NCBI RefSeq assembly: GCF_014205275.1
Contig: NZ_JACHND010000001.1
Span: 3,410,001 to 3,474,000 of the forward strand
Direction: 5' to 3'
Length of the DNA: 64,000 nt
From: Sphaerisporangium siamense
GTDB taxonomy: Bacteria; Actinomycetota; Actinomycetes; Streptosporangiales; Streptosporangiaceae
Shown: positions 28,183-36,796 of the stretch, in pieces
Position numbering within the stretch: the first letter of the stretch is position 1
How the letters are laid out: each line of letters starts with the position of its first letter
The notes under the pieces: generated by a model
Databases searched by the model: none
Seen by the model: only the letters and a program-made list of their open reading frames with translations
What the model was told of the DNA's origin: nothing
Program-made: the position numbers and the translations under genes

Positions 28183-29098
28183 GGCTTTGCTCCTCCGGCG
28201 CCTCGAATATCTCACATTTCTCGAAGAAATGGGTGACCACCATGAGGGCCGCGCTGCGCTGCTGCGCCTTGTCGGCGTATCCGCCGCCGCGGAACGCCTC
28301 GACGACCAGGTCGTCGCACAACGCGTGGAACACGGCGTCCGGCGATTCCAGCAGCGCGCGGTGCCCGGCGAAACGCGCCCGCAGGTTCTCGGAGACCTGG
28401 GCCTGTTCACCGGGAGAGGCGAAGGTGAAGTAATAACGGACGTGGCCGGTGTGCACCTGGAAACGCCTGATGAGATCGGCGACCTCGGGGCCGAAGCCGT
28501 TGTGCTCGATCTTGCCGTGCGCGACCTCGCGCACCGGGTCGAGCCCGGGGGTCAGACGCGTCCTGGCCAGCGATTCCACGCACCGCGCGATGTAGCTCAT
28601 GCCCGCCGGATGGTCCGAAGGCGGCGAGCCGGTGATCGTCGCGAGCCGCTCGCGCGGCAGGAACGCGCAGTGGTTCCACAGGACCTGGGGCGGCCACAGC
28701 TCGATGCGCACGGACCCGCGGTGCTGGCGCCGAAGTTCGATGACCGCGCGGGCCGCCATTTCGGGCAGTCCATTCGCGTTGTTGTGTACGAACGCCCACC
28801 TGTCCATGCTGTCACCCCAGTATTTCAACGCCGTGGTGAAATCACTCTCGATCTTCCTCGTCACGTATCGCTGATTCGGATTCCCCGCCCCGTAGCAGGC
28901 CAGCATGAGACCGCCGACCCATCCGTCACACCCCTTGTCCCCGCGCCCGGATGGATCGACCGCCACGAAGTCGCCAGGATGAACCGCGTGCATGAGGTCA
29001 TTGACGAACGCCTGCCATTCGAAGCCGGTCTTCCTGGTCGACAGAGATATGAACTGGCTGTGGAACCAGGCCCTGTCCTGGTCGTCGTGTGAACTCAT
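28166..29098 (-). CDS. ABC-three-component system effector: REase-like fold plus ABC-3C CTD
   Basis: 310 residues from ATG 29098, with GAGGAA upstream. The N-terminus (about 20-70) has TGFEWQAFVNDLMHAV and PSGRGDKGCDGWVGG, like the restriction-endonuclease-like domain common in ABC-3C CTD proteins. The usual FQ(C/V)YAP strand is LACYGAG, so the catalytic state is uncertain. The C-terminal half (IEHNGFGPEVADLIRRFQVH to the end) fits the ABC-3C C-terminal domain. It is the first gene of the three-gene set. Confidence 0.8.
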   Translation of the reverse strand: MSSHDDQDRAWFHSQFISLSTRKTGFEWQAFVNDLMHAVHPGDFVAVDPSGRGDKGCDGWVGGLMLACYGAGNPNQRYVTRKIESDFTTALKYWGDSMDRWAFVHNNANGLPEMAARAVIELRRQHRGSVRIELWPPQVLWNHCAFLPRERLATITGSPPSDHPAGMSYIARCVESLARTRLTPGLDPVREVAHGKIEHNGFGPEVADLIRRFQVHTGHVRYYFTFASPGEQAQVSENLRARFAGHRALLESPDAVFHALCDDLVVEAFRGGGYADKAQQRSAALMVVTHFFEKCEIFEAPEEQSRAASF

Positions 29099-29181
29099 CG
29101 GTTCCTCGGGTACGCGCATACCGGCTGCGCCCGTTAGGCCCTGATCTGACAATAACGCCGAACGCCGTGAAGGGCGGATGG

Positions 29182-30795
29182 TCAGAATGGTGAGTTCTTC
29201 GTCGGCGAACCCGTGGGCGGAACAGAGGGCGAAACAGGGGGCGAAACCGCGCCCGTGGGCGCGCCCGGCGGGGGAACGAGCGCGGCGAGCGCCTCCTTGT
29301 CGGGCTTGCCCGCCGAGGTCACCGGGATCGCGTCCACCACCGTGATCGTCCGCGGGACGTGGCCGGCGCTGAGCGAGCCGCGCACCAGCGCGAGCAGGGC
29401 CTCCCGGTCGACCGGCGCCGTGAGCACGACGAACGCGTGGAACGCCTCCCCGGTCTCGGCGTCCCCGGCCCCGAGCGCGCACGCCTCGGCCACCGCCGGG
29501 TGGCCCGCGAGCGCGCGCTCGACCGCGCCTCCGTAGCAGACCTCGGCGTTCACCATGATGACGTCGCGGCTGCGCCCGCTCAGGTGGAGCAACCCGGTCG
29601 GGCCGAGATAGCCGAGGTCGCGGGTGTGCAGCCAGCCGTCCCGCAGCACCTCGGCGGTCTCCTCGGGCGCGTTCCAGTAGCCGCTCATCATGTGCGGGCT
29701 GCGCACCCAGATCTCGCCGACCTCGCCGGGCGCCACCGGCGCGGAGCCGTCCCGGCGCAGGGCGACCTCGACGGCGGGCAGCGGCCGCCCCACCGACTCG
29801 CGCGCCGCGGGCTCGCGCGCCAGGTCGTCCGGGGTCAGCATCGAGATCACCCCGGCCTCGCCCTGGCCGTACCCCTGCCAGACGATGGGGCCGAGCCGCC
29901 GTACCGCCTCGGTGAGCAGGCCTGGCCCCGCGGGGGAGCCGCCCAGGACCACGGCGCGCAGGCTGCCCACGTCCACGGGGCGCTCGTCCAGCGTGGCGAG
30001 CATGAGCCGCAGGCGCGGCGGCGGCAGGAGGATCGCGGTGAGGCGGTGGCGCTCGATCGCCCCGGGCAGCACGGGCGCGGAGTCGTCGTCGCCCGGCAGG
30101 ACGGCGGTGCCGCCCGCGATGAGGCAGCGGCCGAGGTAGGTCATCATGACGGGCCCGGCGAGGCTCTCGGAGATGAGGCAGCGCCCGAACCCGGTCATGA
30201 GCTCCGCGAGCGGCGCGGGCCACCGGTCGCGGCGGTAGGCCAGGCTGAACGCGTGGTAGGTCTGCGCGCACGCCTTGGGGCGGCCGGTGCTGCCGCTGGT
30301 GAACGTCAGCCGCGCGATGTCGCCGGGGCGTCCCCGCGGGGTGAGGTCCGCCGCCCGCGGGACGGCGAGCAGGTCGGGGGCGTGCGGGCTCGGCCCGAGG
30401 GACAGCGCCCGGGGGCCCGGCGCCTGCCGGCTCGGCCCGAGGGCCCGGGGGCCGGGCGCCGGAGGCGCGCCGGGGGAGGTCACCACGGCGTCGAAACCGA
30501 GGCCGAGCGCGTACTCCGTCTGGCGCGGGCTCCAGCCGGGACGCGGCGCCGCCACGCGGCAGCCCAGCGCGTGCGCCGCCAGGTGCGCCGCGTACGCCTC
30601 GGGCGACAGCCCGGTCGCCAGCGCGACCCCGCGCCCGGGGCCGAGCCCGGCCGCCCGCATCCCGGCGGCCAGCCGTGCGGCGAGGTCGAGCACCTCGCCG
30701 CACGTCACCACGCGCCCGCCCTGCACGAACGCGACCCGCTCCGGGGAGGCGCGCAGCGCGCCGAGCACCGGCCCGGGGAAGACCTCCTCGTTCAC
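29182..30795 (-). CDS. AMP-dependent acyl/aryl-CoA synthetase-like ligase
   Basis: 537 residues. ANL adenylating enzyme: A3 motif LTFTSGSTGRPKACAQTY (about 185), GYGQGEAGVISML, WLHTRDLGYLGP, SGRSRDVIMVNAE, and C-terminal catalytic Lys in SAGKPDKEAL. GTG 30795 overlaps the P450 stop (GTGA). A Pro/Arg-rich insertion near residues 115-150 (PGAPPAPGPRALGPSRQAPG) is atypical. It probably activates a carboxylate as AMP ester for CoA or carrier transfer. It is the last gene of the oxidase-sulfotransferase-P450-ligase operon. The substrate is unknown. Confidence 0.88.
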   Translation of the reverse strand: MNEEVFPGPVLGALRASPERVAFVQGGRVVTCGEVLDLAARLAAGMRAAGLGPGRGVALATGLSPEAYAAHLAAHALGCRVAAPRPGWSPRQTEYALGLGFDAVVTSPGAPPAPGPRALGPSRQAPGPRALSLGPSPHAPDLLAVPRAADLTPRGRPGDIARLTFTSGSTGRPKACAQTYHAFSLAYRRDRWPAPLAELMTGFGRCLISESLAGPVMMTYLGRCLIAGGTAVLPGDDDSAPVLPGAIERHRLTAILLPPPRLRLMLATLDERPVDVGSLRAVVLGGSPAGPGLLTEAVRRLGPIVWQGYGQGEAGVISMLTPDDLAREPAARESVGRPLPAVEVALRRDGSAPVAPGEVGEIWVRSPHMMSGYWNAPEETAEVLRDGWLHTRDLGYLGPTGLLHLSGRSRDVIMVNAEVCYGGAVERALAGHPAVAEACALGAGDAETGEAFHAFVVLTAPVDREALLALVRGSLSAGHVPRTITVVDAIPVTSAGKPDKEALAALVPPPGAPTGAVSPPVSPSVPPTGSPTKNSPF

Positions 30796-32165
30796 GCCGT
30801 GCGCTCCTGGCTCGGGTACGGCGTCTCCTCCGGCCCGGTGGCGGCGTTCCCTCCGGCGGTCGCCTCCGGGGCGGCGGCGAAGTGGCGCCGGCAGAGTTGT
30901 CGCCTGCGCGCGTCCCACACCATGTAGGTGCCGAGCACGAGCTGCGTCAGCCCGCGCCCCACGTCCTCCCACCGGTCGCGCACGCGCATGAACGCCAGCG
31001 CCGCGCCGAGCCACCACGGCCGGGCGCCGCGCGGGAGCACCAGGCACGGGCCCCGGTTGGGCAGCGAGCGGGTGTGCGCGGCCGAGGTGTGGAAGTCCAG
31101 GCGCGGCACCAGCGCGGCCACGACGGCGCGCATGGCCAGCGGCGCGAGCCGCCAGGCCGGGCAGGGCCGGTTCGCCGCCACGCCGAACGGGATGTGGTTG
31201 GCCTCGCGCGCGGACAGCGTCTCCCACCGCGCCGGGTCGAACCGGTCGGGGTGGGCGAACCCGGTCCGGTGGAACTCGGGGTAGTTGAAGCACAGCACCG
31301 TCCCGGCGGGCAGGGTGGGGCCGCCGTCCAGCGCGATGTCGGCCGAGGTGACGCGGTGCGCGATCCCGAACAGCGGGTACAGCCGCAGCGTCTCCTCGAT
31401 CACGTGGCCGAGCGGCGCGAGGTCGCGGGCCAGCGCGTCCTGCGTCTCCCGGTGCCGGGCGAGCGTCATCAGCACGTGGGCGGTGGCCTCGGACTGCTGC
31501 ACGACGGCCGTGTTGAAGAACGTCCCTTGCAGGTACAGCGCCTGCTCGACGCGGGTGAGGCCGTCCGGCAGCGGGTGGCGGGCGTCGTCGAGGCGGGTCA
31601 GCAGGTAGCGGGTGAGACGGTCCCTGCGCCCCATGTGGCGCAGGCCGCAGGCCTTGAGCGCGGTCACCACGTCGTCGGCGTTGGCCACGATGAGGGCGCG
31701 CGCCTCGGCCGGGCACTCCTCGCCGAAGACGAGCTCGTAGAAGAACTCCGCCCACATCGGCATGAGCAGGTCGCGCAGCCGCACGAACCCGGACGGGCGC
31801 AGGCGCCCGGCGGCCCGCGTGGCCATCGCCGTCACCTCCGCGGACGGCAGGCCGAGGAACCCGCGGGTGGCCCGCGCGACCCGCTCGTAGCGCTCGCCGG
31901 GCTCCAGGTGCTCCTGGTGGACGTCCGCGCCGGGGGACAGCCAGTACCAGAACAGGTCCGACAGCGCGGCGCCCCTGCTGCGCCCGTCGGCGGCCGGGTC
32001 GGCGTACACGCGGCGGAACCGCTCGACCGGGACGAGGTCGCCGGGCACGGGGACGCCCTCCTCGCCGTTGATCCGCGTGAAGATCCACATGCGCAGGCGG
32101 ACGACGACGCGCGGCAGCCAGTACGGCAGGCTGAGCACGAGGGCGGCGGCGGCCAGCGCGATCAT
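30792..32165 (-). CDS. cytochrome P450, N-terminally membrane-anchored
   Basis: 457 residues. The N-terminal hydrophobic helix MIALAAAALVLSLPYWLP suggests membrane association, unusual for bacterial P450s. The K-helix ExxR is EETLRLYPLFG (about 255), and the heme ligand loop IPFGVAANRPCPAWRLA carries the Cys thiolate. The I-helix acid/Thr pair is atypical (QGTFFNTAVVQQSEATAH). It is coupled to its neighbours by 4-base overlaps on both sides (ATGA with the sulfotransferase, GTGA with the ligase). The redox partner is not encoded nearby. Confidence 0.88.
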   Translation of the reverse strand: MIALAAAALVLSLPYWLPRVVVRLRMWIFTRINGEEGVPVPGDLVPVERFRRVYADPAADGRSRGAALSDLFWYWLSPGADVHQEHLEPGERYERVARATRGFLGLPSAEVTAMATRAAGRLRPSGFVRLRDLLMPMWAEFFYELVFGEECPAEARALIVANADDVVTALKACGLRHMGRRDRLTRYLLTRLDDARHPLPDGLTRVEQALYLQGTFFNTAVVQQSEATAHVLMTLARHRETQDALARDLAPLGHVIEETLRLYPLFGIAHRVTSADIALDGGPTLPAGTVLCFNYPEFHRTGFAHPDRFDPARWETLSAREANHIPFGVAANRPCPAWRLAPLAMRAVVAALVPRLDFHTSAAHTRSLPNRGPCLVLPRGARPWWLGAALAFMRVRDRWEDVGRGLTQLVLGTYMVWDARRRQLCRRHFAAAPEATAGGNAATGPEETPYPSQERTA

Positions 32166-32827
32166 AAGTGCCGCCTGGACTCGGCCATCCTCGCCTCCAC
32201 CCGCCCCCAGAACCTGCCGGGGTCGTTCAGGTGCGGGTACTCCTGGTCCGGCACCGGCACGCCGAGGAACGCGCACAGCGGCGCCCACCCCGAGCCGGGC
32301 TCGCAGACGAGCAGCCGCTCGGCGGGCACCTCGGCGCGGACGGCGGCGTTGTGCTCCTCGTAGACGGCGATGGCGCGCTCGCGGTCGGCGAACCCGCCGC
32401 GGAAGAAGCCGTCCCAGATCATGCGCCGGTGGAACCGCGTGAACACCTCCATGCCGGGGACGACGCTCAGCGCCTCGCGCGCCCGGGGGTCGGAGGAGGT
32501 GCCGAACATCGGGTAGATCGTGCGCGCGACGCTCTCGTACCATCCGCCCGGCTCGCGCACGGTCAGGATGACCTTGGCGGCCGGGAACGCGGCGGTCAGC
32601 TCGCGCCAGAACGCCGCGCCCGGCCAGTCCACGCTGGACTCGTAGCCCGCGAAGACGGCGGACCAGTCGACGGCCTCGCCGCGGGCCGCGGCCTCCCACA
32701 GGGGCAGCCGGTCGGGGTGGTCCAGGACGTGCCGCCCGTGGAAGCACGGCCCGAAGCCCAACGTCTCCAGGGCCGCCTTCAGGGACAGGGTGCCGGTGCG
32801 TCCCACACCCACGCCGATGACCTTCAT
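32162..32827 (-). CDS. sulfotransferase family protein
   Basis: 221 residues. 5'-phosphosulfate-binding loop GVGRTGTLSLKAALE at the extreme N-terminus, 3'-phosphate region VILTVREPGGWYESV (about 100), and LLVCEPGSGWAPLCAFLG near the C-terminus, typical of the small sulfotransferase-4 group. It is expected to transfer sulfate from PAPS to a hydroxyl or amine. Translation is coupled both to the upstream oxidase and downstream P450. No PAPS-synthesis gene is seen here. Confidence 0.87.
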   Translation of the reverse strand: MKVIGVGVGRTGTLSLKAALETLGFGPCFHGRHVLDHPDRLPLWEAAARGEAVDWSAVFAGYESSVDWPGAAFWRELTAAFPAAKVILTVREPGGWYESVARTIYPMFGTSSDPRAREALSVVPGMEVFTRFHRRMIWDGFFRGGFADRERAIAVYEEHNAAVRAEVPAERLLVCEPGSGWAPLCAFLGVPVPDQEYPHLNDPGRFWGRVEARMAESRRHL

Positions 32828-33900
32828 CGGCCACCACCTTCCACGACGAGATCACGGGGAACCGACAGGGGAGAGTCGCACCCGCACAGGGTGAGCGCGT
32901 TGACCAGCTCGGCGCGCAGCAGGGACAGGACGCGAGCCACGCCCTCCTCGCCGTCCGCCGCGAGCCCCCACAGGACGGGACGGCCGACGGCCGCGGCGCT
33001 CGCGCCGAGGGCCAGCGCCTTGACGACGTCGGTGCCGCGCCGCACCCCGCCGTCCAGCACGAGCGGGATCTCCCCGCCCACCGCGTCGGCGATGACCGGC
33101 AGCCGGTCGATCGAGGCGGGCACGGTGTCGAGCTGCCGCCCGCCGTGGTTGGAGACGATCAGCCCGTCCACTCCCCGCCGCACGGCGAGCCGGGCGTCCT
33201 CGGGGTGCAGCACGCCCTTCAGCACGATCGGCAGGCCGGTCACGCCGCGCAGCCAGTCCAGGTGGCGCCAGGAGATCTCCGGGGACAGCACGACGCCGCG
33301 CACGTCACCGCCGATCTCGCGCAGGTTCTCGCAGCGCATGCCGGGCGGCAGGTCGTGGAAGCCGTTGCGGTCGCCGCGCTCGTTGCGTCCGAGCGCGGGG
33401 GAGTCGACGGTGACGACGAGCGCCGTGCACCCCGCGGCCTCGGCCCGCCGCACGACGGCCTCGGTGAAGCCGAGGTCGGGCTGCACGTAGAGCTGGAACC
33501 ACAGGGCGGCGTTCTCGTCCACCTTGCGCGCCTCGCCGGCGACCTCCTCGATCGCGGTCGTGGACAGCATCGCGGCGATCATGATGACGCCGGCCCCGGC
33601 GGCGGCGCGCGCGGTGGCCCGTTCGGCGTCGGGGTGCGCGAGCCGGTGGAAGGCGGTCGGCGCCATCAGCAGGGGCATGGACGTCCGGTGGCCGAGCACG
33701 GTCGTCTCCAGACCCGGCGGGCCGAGGCCGCGCAGCACGCGCGGCACCAGGCACAGCCGGCGGAACGCGGCCTCGTTGGCGGCCGTCGTCACCTCGTCCT
33801 GCGCCCCGGAGGCGAAGTAGTCGTAGAAGACGGGGTCGAGCGCGTCGCGCGCGGCGTGCTCGAACTCCCGGACGTTGACAGGTCCTCTGACAGACTTCAC
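32824..33900 (-). CDS. FMN-dependent alpha-hydroxy-acid oxidase/dehydrogenase
   Basis: 358 residues of the LldD/glycolate oxidase family. FYDYFASGAQDEVT at the N-terminus, MLSTTAIEEVAGE, LYVQPDLGFTEAVVRRAEAAG, WLRGVTGLPIVLKGV (active Lys), IVSNHGGRQLDTVPAS (catalytic His and Arg) and PLVLDGGVRRGTDVVKALALGA for phosphate binding. GTG 33900 has no ribosome site, and TATTAC ends five bases upstream, which suggests a leaderless transcript. First gene of the operon down to 29182; it may oxidise an alpha-hydroxy acid or peptide intermediate. Confidence 0.88.
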   Translation of the reverse strand: MKSVRGPVNVREFEHAARDALDPVFYDYFASGAQDEVTTAANEAAFRRLCLVPRVLRGLGPPGLETTVLGHRTSMPLLMAPTAFHRLAHPDAERATARAAAGAGVIMIAAMLSTTAIEEVAGEARKVDENAALWFQLYVQPDLGFTEAVVRRAEAAGCTALVVTVDSPALGRNERGDRNGFHDLPPGMRCENLREIGGDVRGVVLSPEISWRHLDWLRGVTGLPIVLKGVLHPEDARLAVRRGVDGLIVSNHGGRQLDTVPASIDRLPVIADAVGGEIPLVLDGGVRRGTDVVKALALGASAAAVGRPVLWGLAADGEEGVARVLSLLRAELVNALTLCGCDSPLSVPRDLVVEGGGR

Positions 33901-33904
33901 AGAA

Positions 33905-33910
33905 GTAATA
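33905..33910 (-). promoter_or_regulatory. candidate -10 for leaderless hydroxyacid oxidase operon
   Basis: Minus-strand TATTAC ends 5 bases before GTG 33900, placing the transcription start at or next to the start codon. No convincing -35 is seen. Confidence 0.3.
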
Positions 33911-33977
33911 CGAAATCAGGGGTATGGCGGGATTCATAGGGGTTGAACCGGCCTGATCCTTGATCCGTCAAGTAAAC

Positions 33978-34496
33978 ATGGCGCTCTCGGATGAGGCACT
34001 CGTCGCGGGCATGGCCTCGGGCGACGCGGACGCCGCCGCGGCGTTCGTCCGGCGGTTCCAGGCGCGCGTCCTCGGCATGGCGAGGAGCGTGGTCGGCGAC
34101 CCGGACCTGGCCGAGGAGGTCGCCCAGGAGGCGTTCGTGCGCGTGTGGCTGCGCGCGGCCGGCTACGACCCGCACCGGGCCCCGGCCGCGGCCTGGGTCC
34201 TCACCATCACGCGCAACCTCGCCGTGGACGCCGCCCGCCGCCGGCGGCGGACCGAGCCGGAACTCCTGCCCTGCCCGCTCGCGCCGCCCGCGCCCCCCGT
34301 CCCGGACGACGCCGCGGGGGACGGCCTCGCCGCGGCGCTGCGGGCGCTGCCGCCCGAGCAGAGCCGCCCCATCGTCCTGTCGGCGGTCTACGGCCTCACC
34401 GCCAAGGAGATAGCCGAGTGGGACGGCCTCCCCCTGGGCACGGTGAAGACGCGCATCCGCCTCGGGCTCGCCAAGCTCAGGGACAGGCTCGGCTGA
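33978..34496 (+). CDS. ECF-type RNA polymerase sigma factor
   Basis: 172 residues from ATG 33978; a TTG at 33960 is an alternative. Region 2 reads FVRRFQARVLGMARSVVGDP with DLAEEVAQEAFVRVWLRAAG. After a Pro-rich linker, region 4 reads VLSAVYGLTAKEIAEWDGLP with GTVKTRIRLGLAKLR. No anti-sigma gene follows; the next gene is convergent. It is divergent from the oxidase/P450 operon and could control it (inference). Confidence 0.92.
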   Translation: MALSDEALVAGMASGDADAAAAFVRRFQARVLGMARSVVGDPDLAEEVAQEAFVRVWLRAAGYDPHRAPAAAWVLTITRNLAVDAARRRRRTEPELLPCPLAPPAPPVPDDAAGDGLAAALRALPPEQSRPIVLSAVYGLTAKEIAEWDGLPLGTVKTRIRLGLAKLRDRLG

Positions 34497-34502
34497 GGGC
34501 CG

Positions 34503-35024
34503 TCACCTCGGCGGATTGACCAGCGTGTTGTGGAAGGACCGCACCAGCCACCGGCCGGAGTCCTTGACGACGACGCTCGTGTTCCACGACAGCGTGTTGG
34601 GGTGGCAGCTCGTCTCCTTGGCGAAGAAGACGCAGCCCTTCCTGATGATGTAGGCCAGCGTGGGGGACAGCATCTGGATCTTCTCTTCCAGCGTGATGAT
34701 GCGGCTGTTCTTGAGCTGGGCGCCGAGGTAGCGCTGGAAGCGGGTCCCGATCTCGCGGCCGGTGTGGATGTGCTCGCCGGTGACGTTCACGAAGTCGGCG
34801 TCCGCCGTGTACGTCGCACCGTACGCGTGCCCGTCCCCGCGCGCCCACGCCCCGGCCTGGCGTTCCCAGAGCTGGGCCAGCGCGGCGCGGTCGGCGTCGC
34901 TCGGGCCCGCCTGGGGCGCCGGGTCCGCGACGGCCGCGGAGGCGGGCATGAGCGCGGCGCCGAGCCCCAGGGCGGCCGCGAGGACGGCGTGGGTCGGTCG
35001 CCTCATCCGGTCATGGGTGTCCAT
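34503..35024 (-). CDS. exported SgcJ/EcaC-type NTF2-like protein
   Basis: 173 residues. The signal peptide (THAVLAAALGLGAALMPASA, cleavage near AVADPA) is followed by an NTF2/SnoaL cone fold: LAQLWERQAGAWARGDGHAY, FVNVTGEHIHTGREIGTRF, ending RWLVRSFHNTLVNPPR. SgcJ/EcaC proteins are small ligand-binding or cyclase-like proteins of unclear function. It is a tandem paralogue of the next gene, 13 bases downstream of it in the same transcript. Confidence 0.85.
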   Translation of the reverse strand: MDTHDRMRRPTHAVLAAALGLGAALMPASAAVADPAPQAGPSDADRAALAQLWERQAGAWARGDGHAYGATYTADADFVNVTGEHIHTGREIGTRFQRYLGAQLKNSRIITLEEKIQMLSPTLAYIIRKGCVFFAKETSCHPNTLSWNTSVVVKDSGRWLVRSFHNTLVNPPR

Positions 35025-35037
35025 TCGTGTCCCCCGG

Positions 35038-35631
35038 TCATTGCGTGGTGTCGAAGTGGGTGCCGGCGCTCAGCGGCGTGGCCGCGGCGCCCTGGTCCTG
35101 GACGAGCGTGTTGTGGAAGGACGTGACCAGCCACTGGCCCGCCTTCTTGACGACGACGCTGGTGTTGATCGAGAGGCGGTCCGGACGGCAGGCCGTCTCG
35201 CCGCCGTACAGGACGCAGTCCCTGCGCACGATGATCGCGGTGGTCGGGGAGAGCTTGCGCACCCGTTCGTCCAGCCGCAGGATGCGGGTGTTCTTGAGGT
35301 CGTGGTCGAAGTAGTGCTGGAGCCGCGCGGCGATGATGCGACGGTCGTGCAGGTGCTCGCCCTTGATGTTCACCAGGTCGGCGTCCGGGGTGTAGACCCT
35401 CGCGTAGGCGACGGCGTCGCCCCGCGCCCAGGCCTCGGCCTGGCGCTCCCAGACGCGTCGTAGCGCGAGCTGGTCGGGGTCCTGCGGGGCGGACGGCAGG
35501 TGGGAGGCGGCGGGACCCGTCGCGTCCGGTGTCACCGCGGCCGTCGGCGGCGCGGAGGTGACGAGTGTGGCCCCGAGGCCGCCGATGAGCGCCAGACGGA
35601 CCGTTCTCCTGGTGTGTCGACGAATGTCCAT
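35038..35631 (-). CDS. exported SgcJ/EcaC-type NTF2-like protein, paralogue
   Basis: 197 residues. N-terminal signal RRTVRLALIGGLGATLVTSA, then the fold with LRRVWERQAEAWARGDAVAY, LVNIKGEHLHDRRIIAARL, INTSVVVKKAGQWLVTSFHN. Clearly homologous to 34503-35024, with shared residues in GEHxH and SFHNTLV. The two probably arose by tandem duplication and are transcribed together. Cell-envelope or secreted location; no substrate evident. Confidence 0.85.
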   Translation of the reverse strand: MDIRRHTRRTVRLALIGGLGATLVTSAPPTAAVTPDATGPAASHLPSAPQDPDQLALRRVWERQAEAWARGDAVAYARVYTPDADLVNIKGEHLHDRRIIAARLQHYFDHDLKNTRILRLDERVRKLSPTTAIIVRRDCVLYGGETACRPDRLSINTSVVVKKAGQWLVTSFHNTLVQDQGAAATPLSAGTHFDTTQ

Positions 35632-35691
35632 GCGTGCCCCCGTTCAACGTGCGCTGGAGCAAACGTATAAGCGGTTCCTCTCATTGATGGC

Positions 35692-35719
35692 TTGACGGGA
35701 TCATGCGCCTTCTTATGAT
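35692..35719 (+). promoter_or_regulatory. sigma-70-like promoter candidate
   Basis: TTGACG (35692-35697) and TATGAT (35714-35719) with a 16-base spacer face the oxidoreductase gene at 35903, implying a leader of about 175 bases. Confidence 0.45.
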
Positions 35720-35902
35720 TCGGCAACCCGTGCGTACAGGTGTGCCGGTCGAAGTCGGCGTTGTATGGCTTCATGAGGTATTCCCGGAAGCGCCGCTTTT
35801 GGCACCTAAGTGGGACTTCTTGGATTCTGTACCATTTTCATCCTTCGTCCGGTGTGTCCGTCTTGTGAGTGGGGGAGGAACGGCGGCGAGGGGGAGTGAC
35901 AT

Positions 35903-36796
35903 ATGCAGATAGCAGTCCTGGGAATGGGGAACATGGGCCGGGCGGTGGCCCGGCGGCTCATCGACCACGGAACCGAGATCACCGTCTGGAACCGGACACC
36001 GGGCAAGGCGGCCGAGCTGGTGCAGGCGGGCGCGACCGAGGCGTCCACACCCGCGGAGGCCGCCAAGAGCGCCGACGCGGTGCTGATGTCCCTCGCCGAC
36101 GACCGCGCCGTCCTCGACGTCGCGGGACGGCTCGCCGACGCCACACAGGCGGGTGACGGGGCCCCCGTCCTCGTCGACATGAGCACCGTCTCCCCGCAGA
36201 CCTCTCGCCTGCTCAGGGACGCGGAGCCCGGCCGCGGGTTCGTGGCCGCCCCGATCATCGGAGCCCCCCAGACCATCGCGCACGGCCGGGCGACCGCCCT
36301 CGTCGCGGGCGAACGGCGCCTCGTCGACCGGCTGGAGCCGGCGCTGTCCCAGATCTTCCACGCCCACACCTACTGCGGCGAGGACCCCGGCGCGGCGACC
36401 ACCTTCAAGCTGCTCAACAACTACCTGCTCATCTCGGCCATGGCCGTCGTCGCCGAGGTGGTCGCCGCCGCCGAGGCCGCCGGGCTCGACACCGAGCTGC
36501 TGCGCGGCGAGCTCCACCAGTGGCCCACCGTCCCGCCCGCCATCCTCAACCGCATCGACGACACGGTCGGCGGCGACCACCACGGCTGGTTCAGCACGCG
36601 GCTCGGCGCCAAGGACGTGCGGCTCGTCGCCGAGGTGGCGGAGTCGAACGGGCTGACCCTGCCCATCGCGCGCCTCGTCGAGAAGCGGTTCGAGGAGGCG
36701 GCGCGCCACACCTCGGCCGAGGCCGACATCGCGGCCGTCGTGGAACTGGTCCGCGCGGAACGCGGCCCCCACCCGGCGGGCGCGGTCCGTGGGTGA
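35903..36796 (+). CDS. NAD(P)-dependent oxidoreductase, 3-hydroxyisobutyrate dehydrogenase family
   Basis: 297 residues. The Rossmann motif is VLGMGNMGRAVARRL with WNRTPGKAAELV, which fits NADP. VDMSTVSPQTSR is the substrate loop, and the catalytic Lys lies in FKLLNNYLLISAM (about residue 172). The family reduces or oxidises beta-hydroxyacids, and imine reductases share the fold. ATG is preceded by GGGGGAGTGAC. It overlaps or abuts the SDR gene downstream, so it is likely an operon of two. Confidence 0.88.
   Translation: MQIAVLGMGNMGRAVARRLIDHGTEITVWNRTPGKAAELVQAGATEASTPAEAAKSADAVLMSLADDRAVLDVAGRLADATQAGDGAPVLVDMSTVSPQTSRLLRDAEPGRGFVAAPIIGAPQTIAHGRATALVAGERRLVDRLEPALSQIFHAHTYCGEDPGAATTFKLLNNYLLISAMAVVAEVVAAAEAAGLDTELLRGELHQWPTVPPAILNRIDDTVGGDHHGWFSTRLGAKDVRLVAEVAESNGLTLPIARLVEKRFEEAARHTSAEADIAAVVELVRAERGPHPAGAVRG

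Noticed and set aside
35703-35912. Possible 69-codon leader peptide before the oxidoreductase gene
   Set aside because: It begins inside the candidate promoter and lacks a ribosome site; no attenuator-like codon run or hairpin was found.
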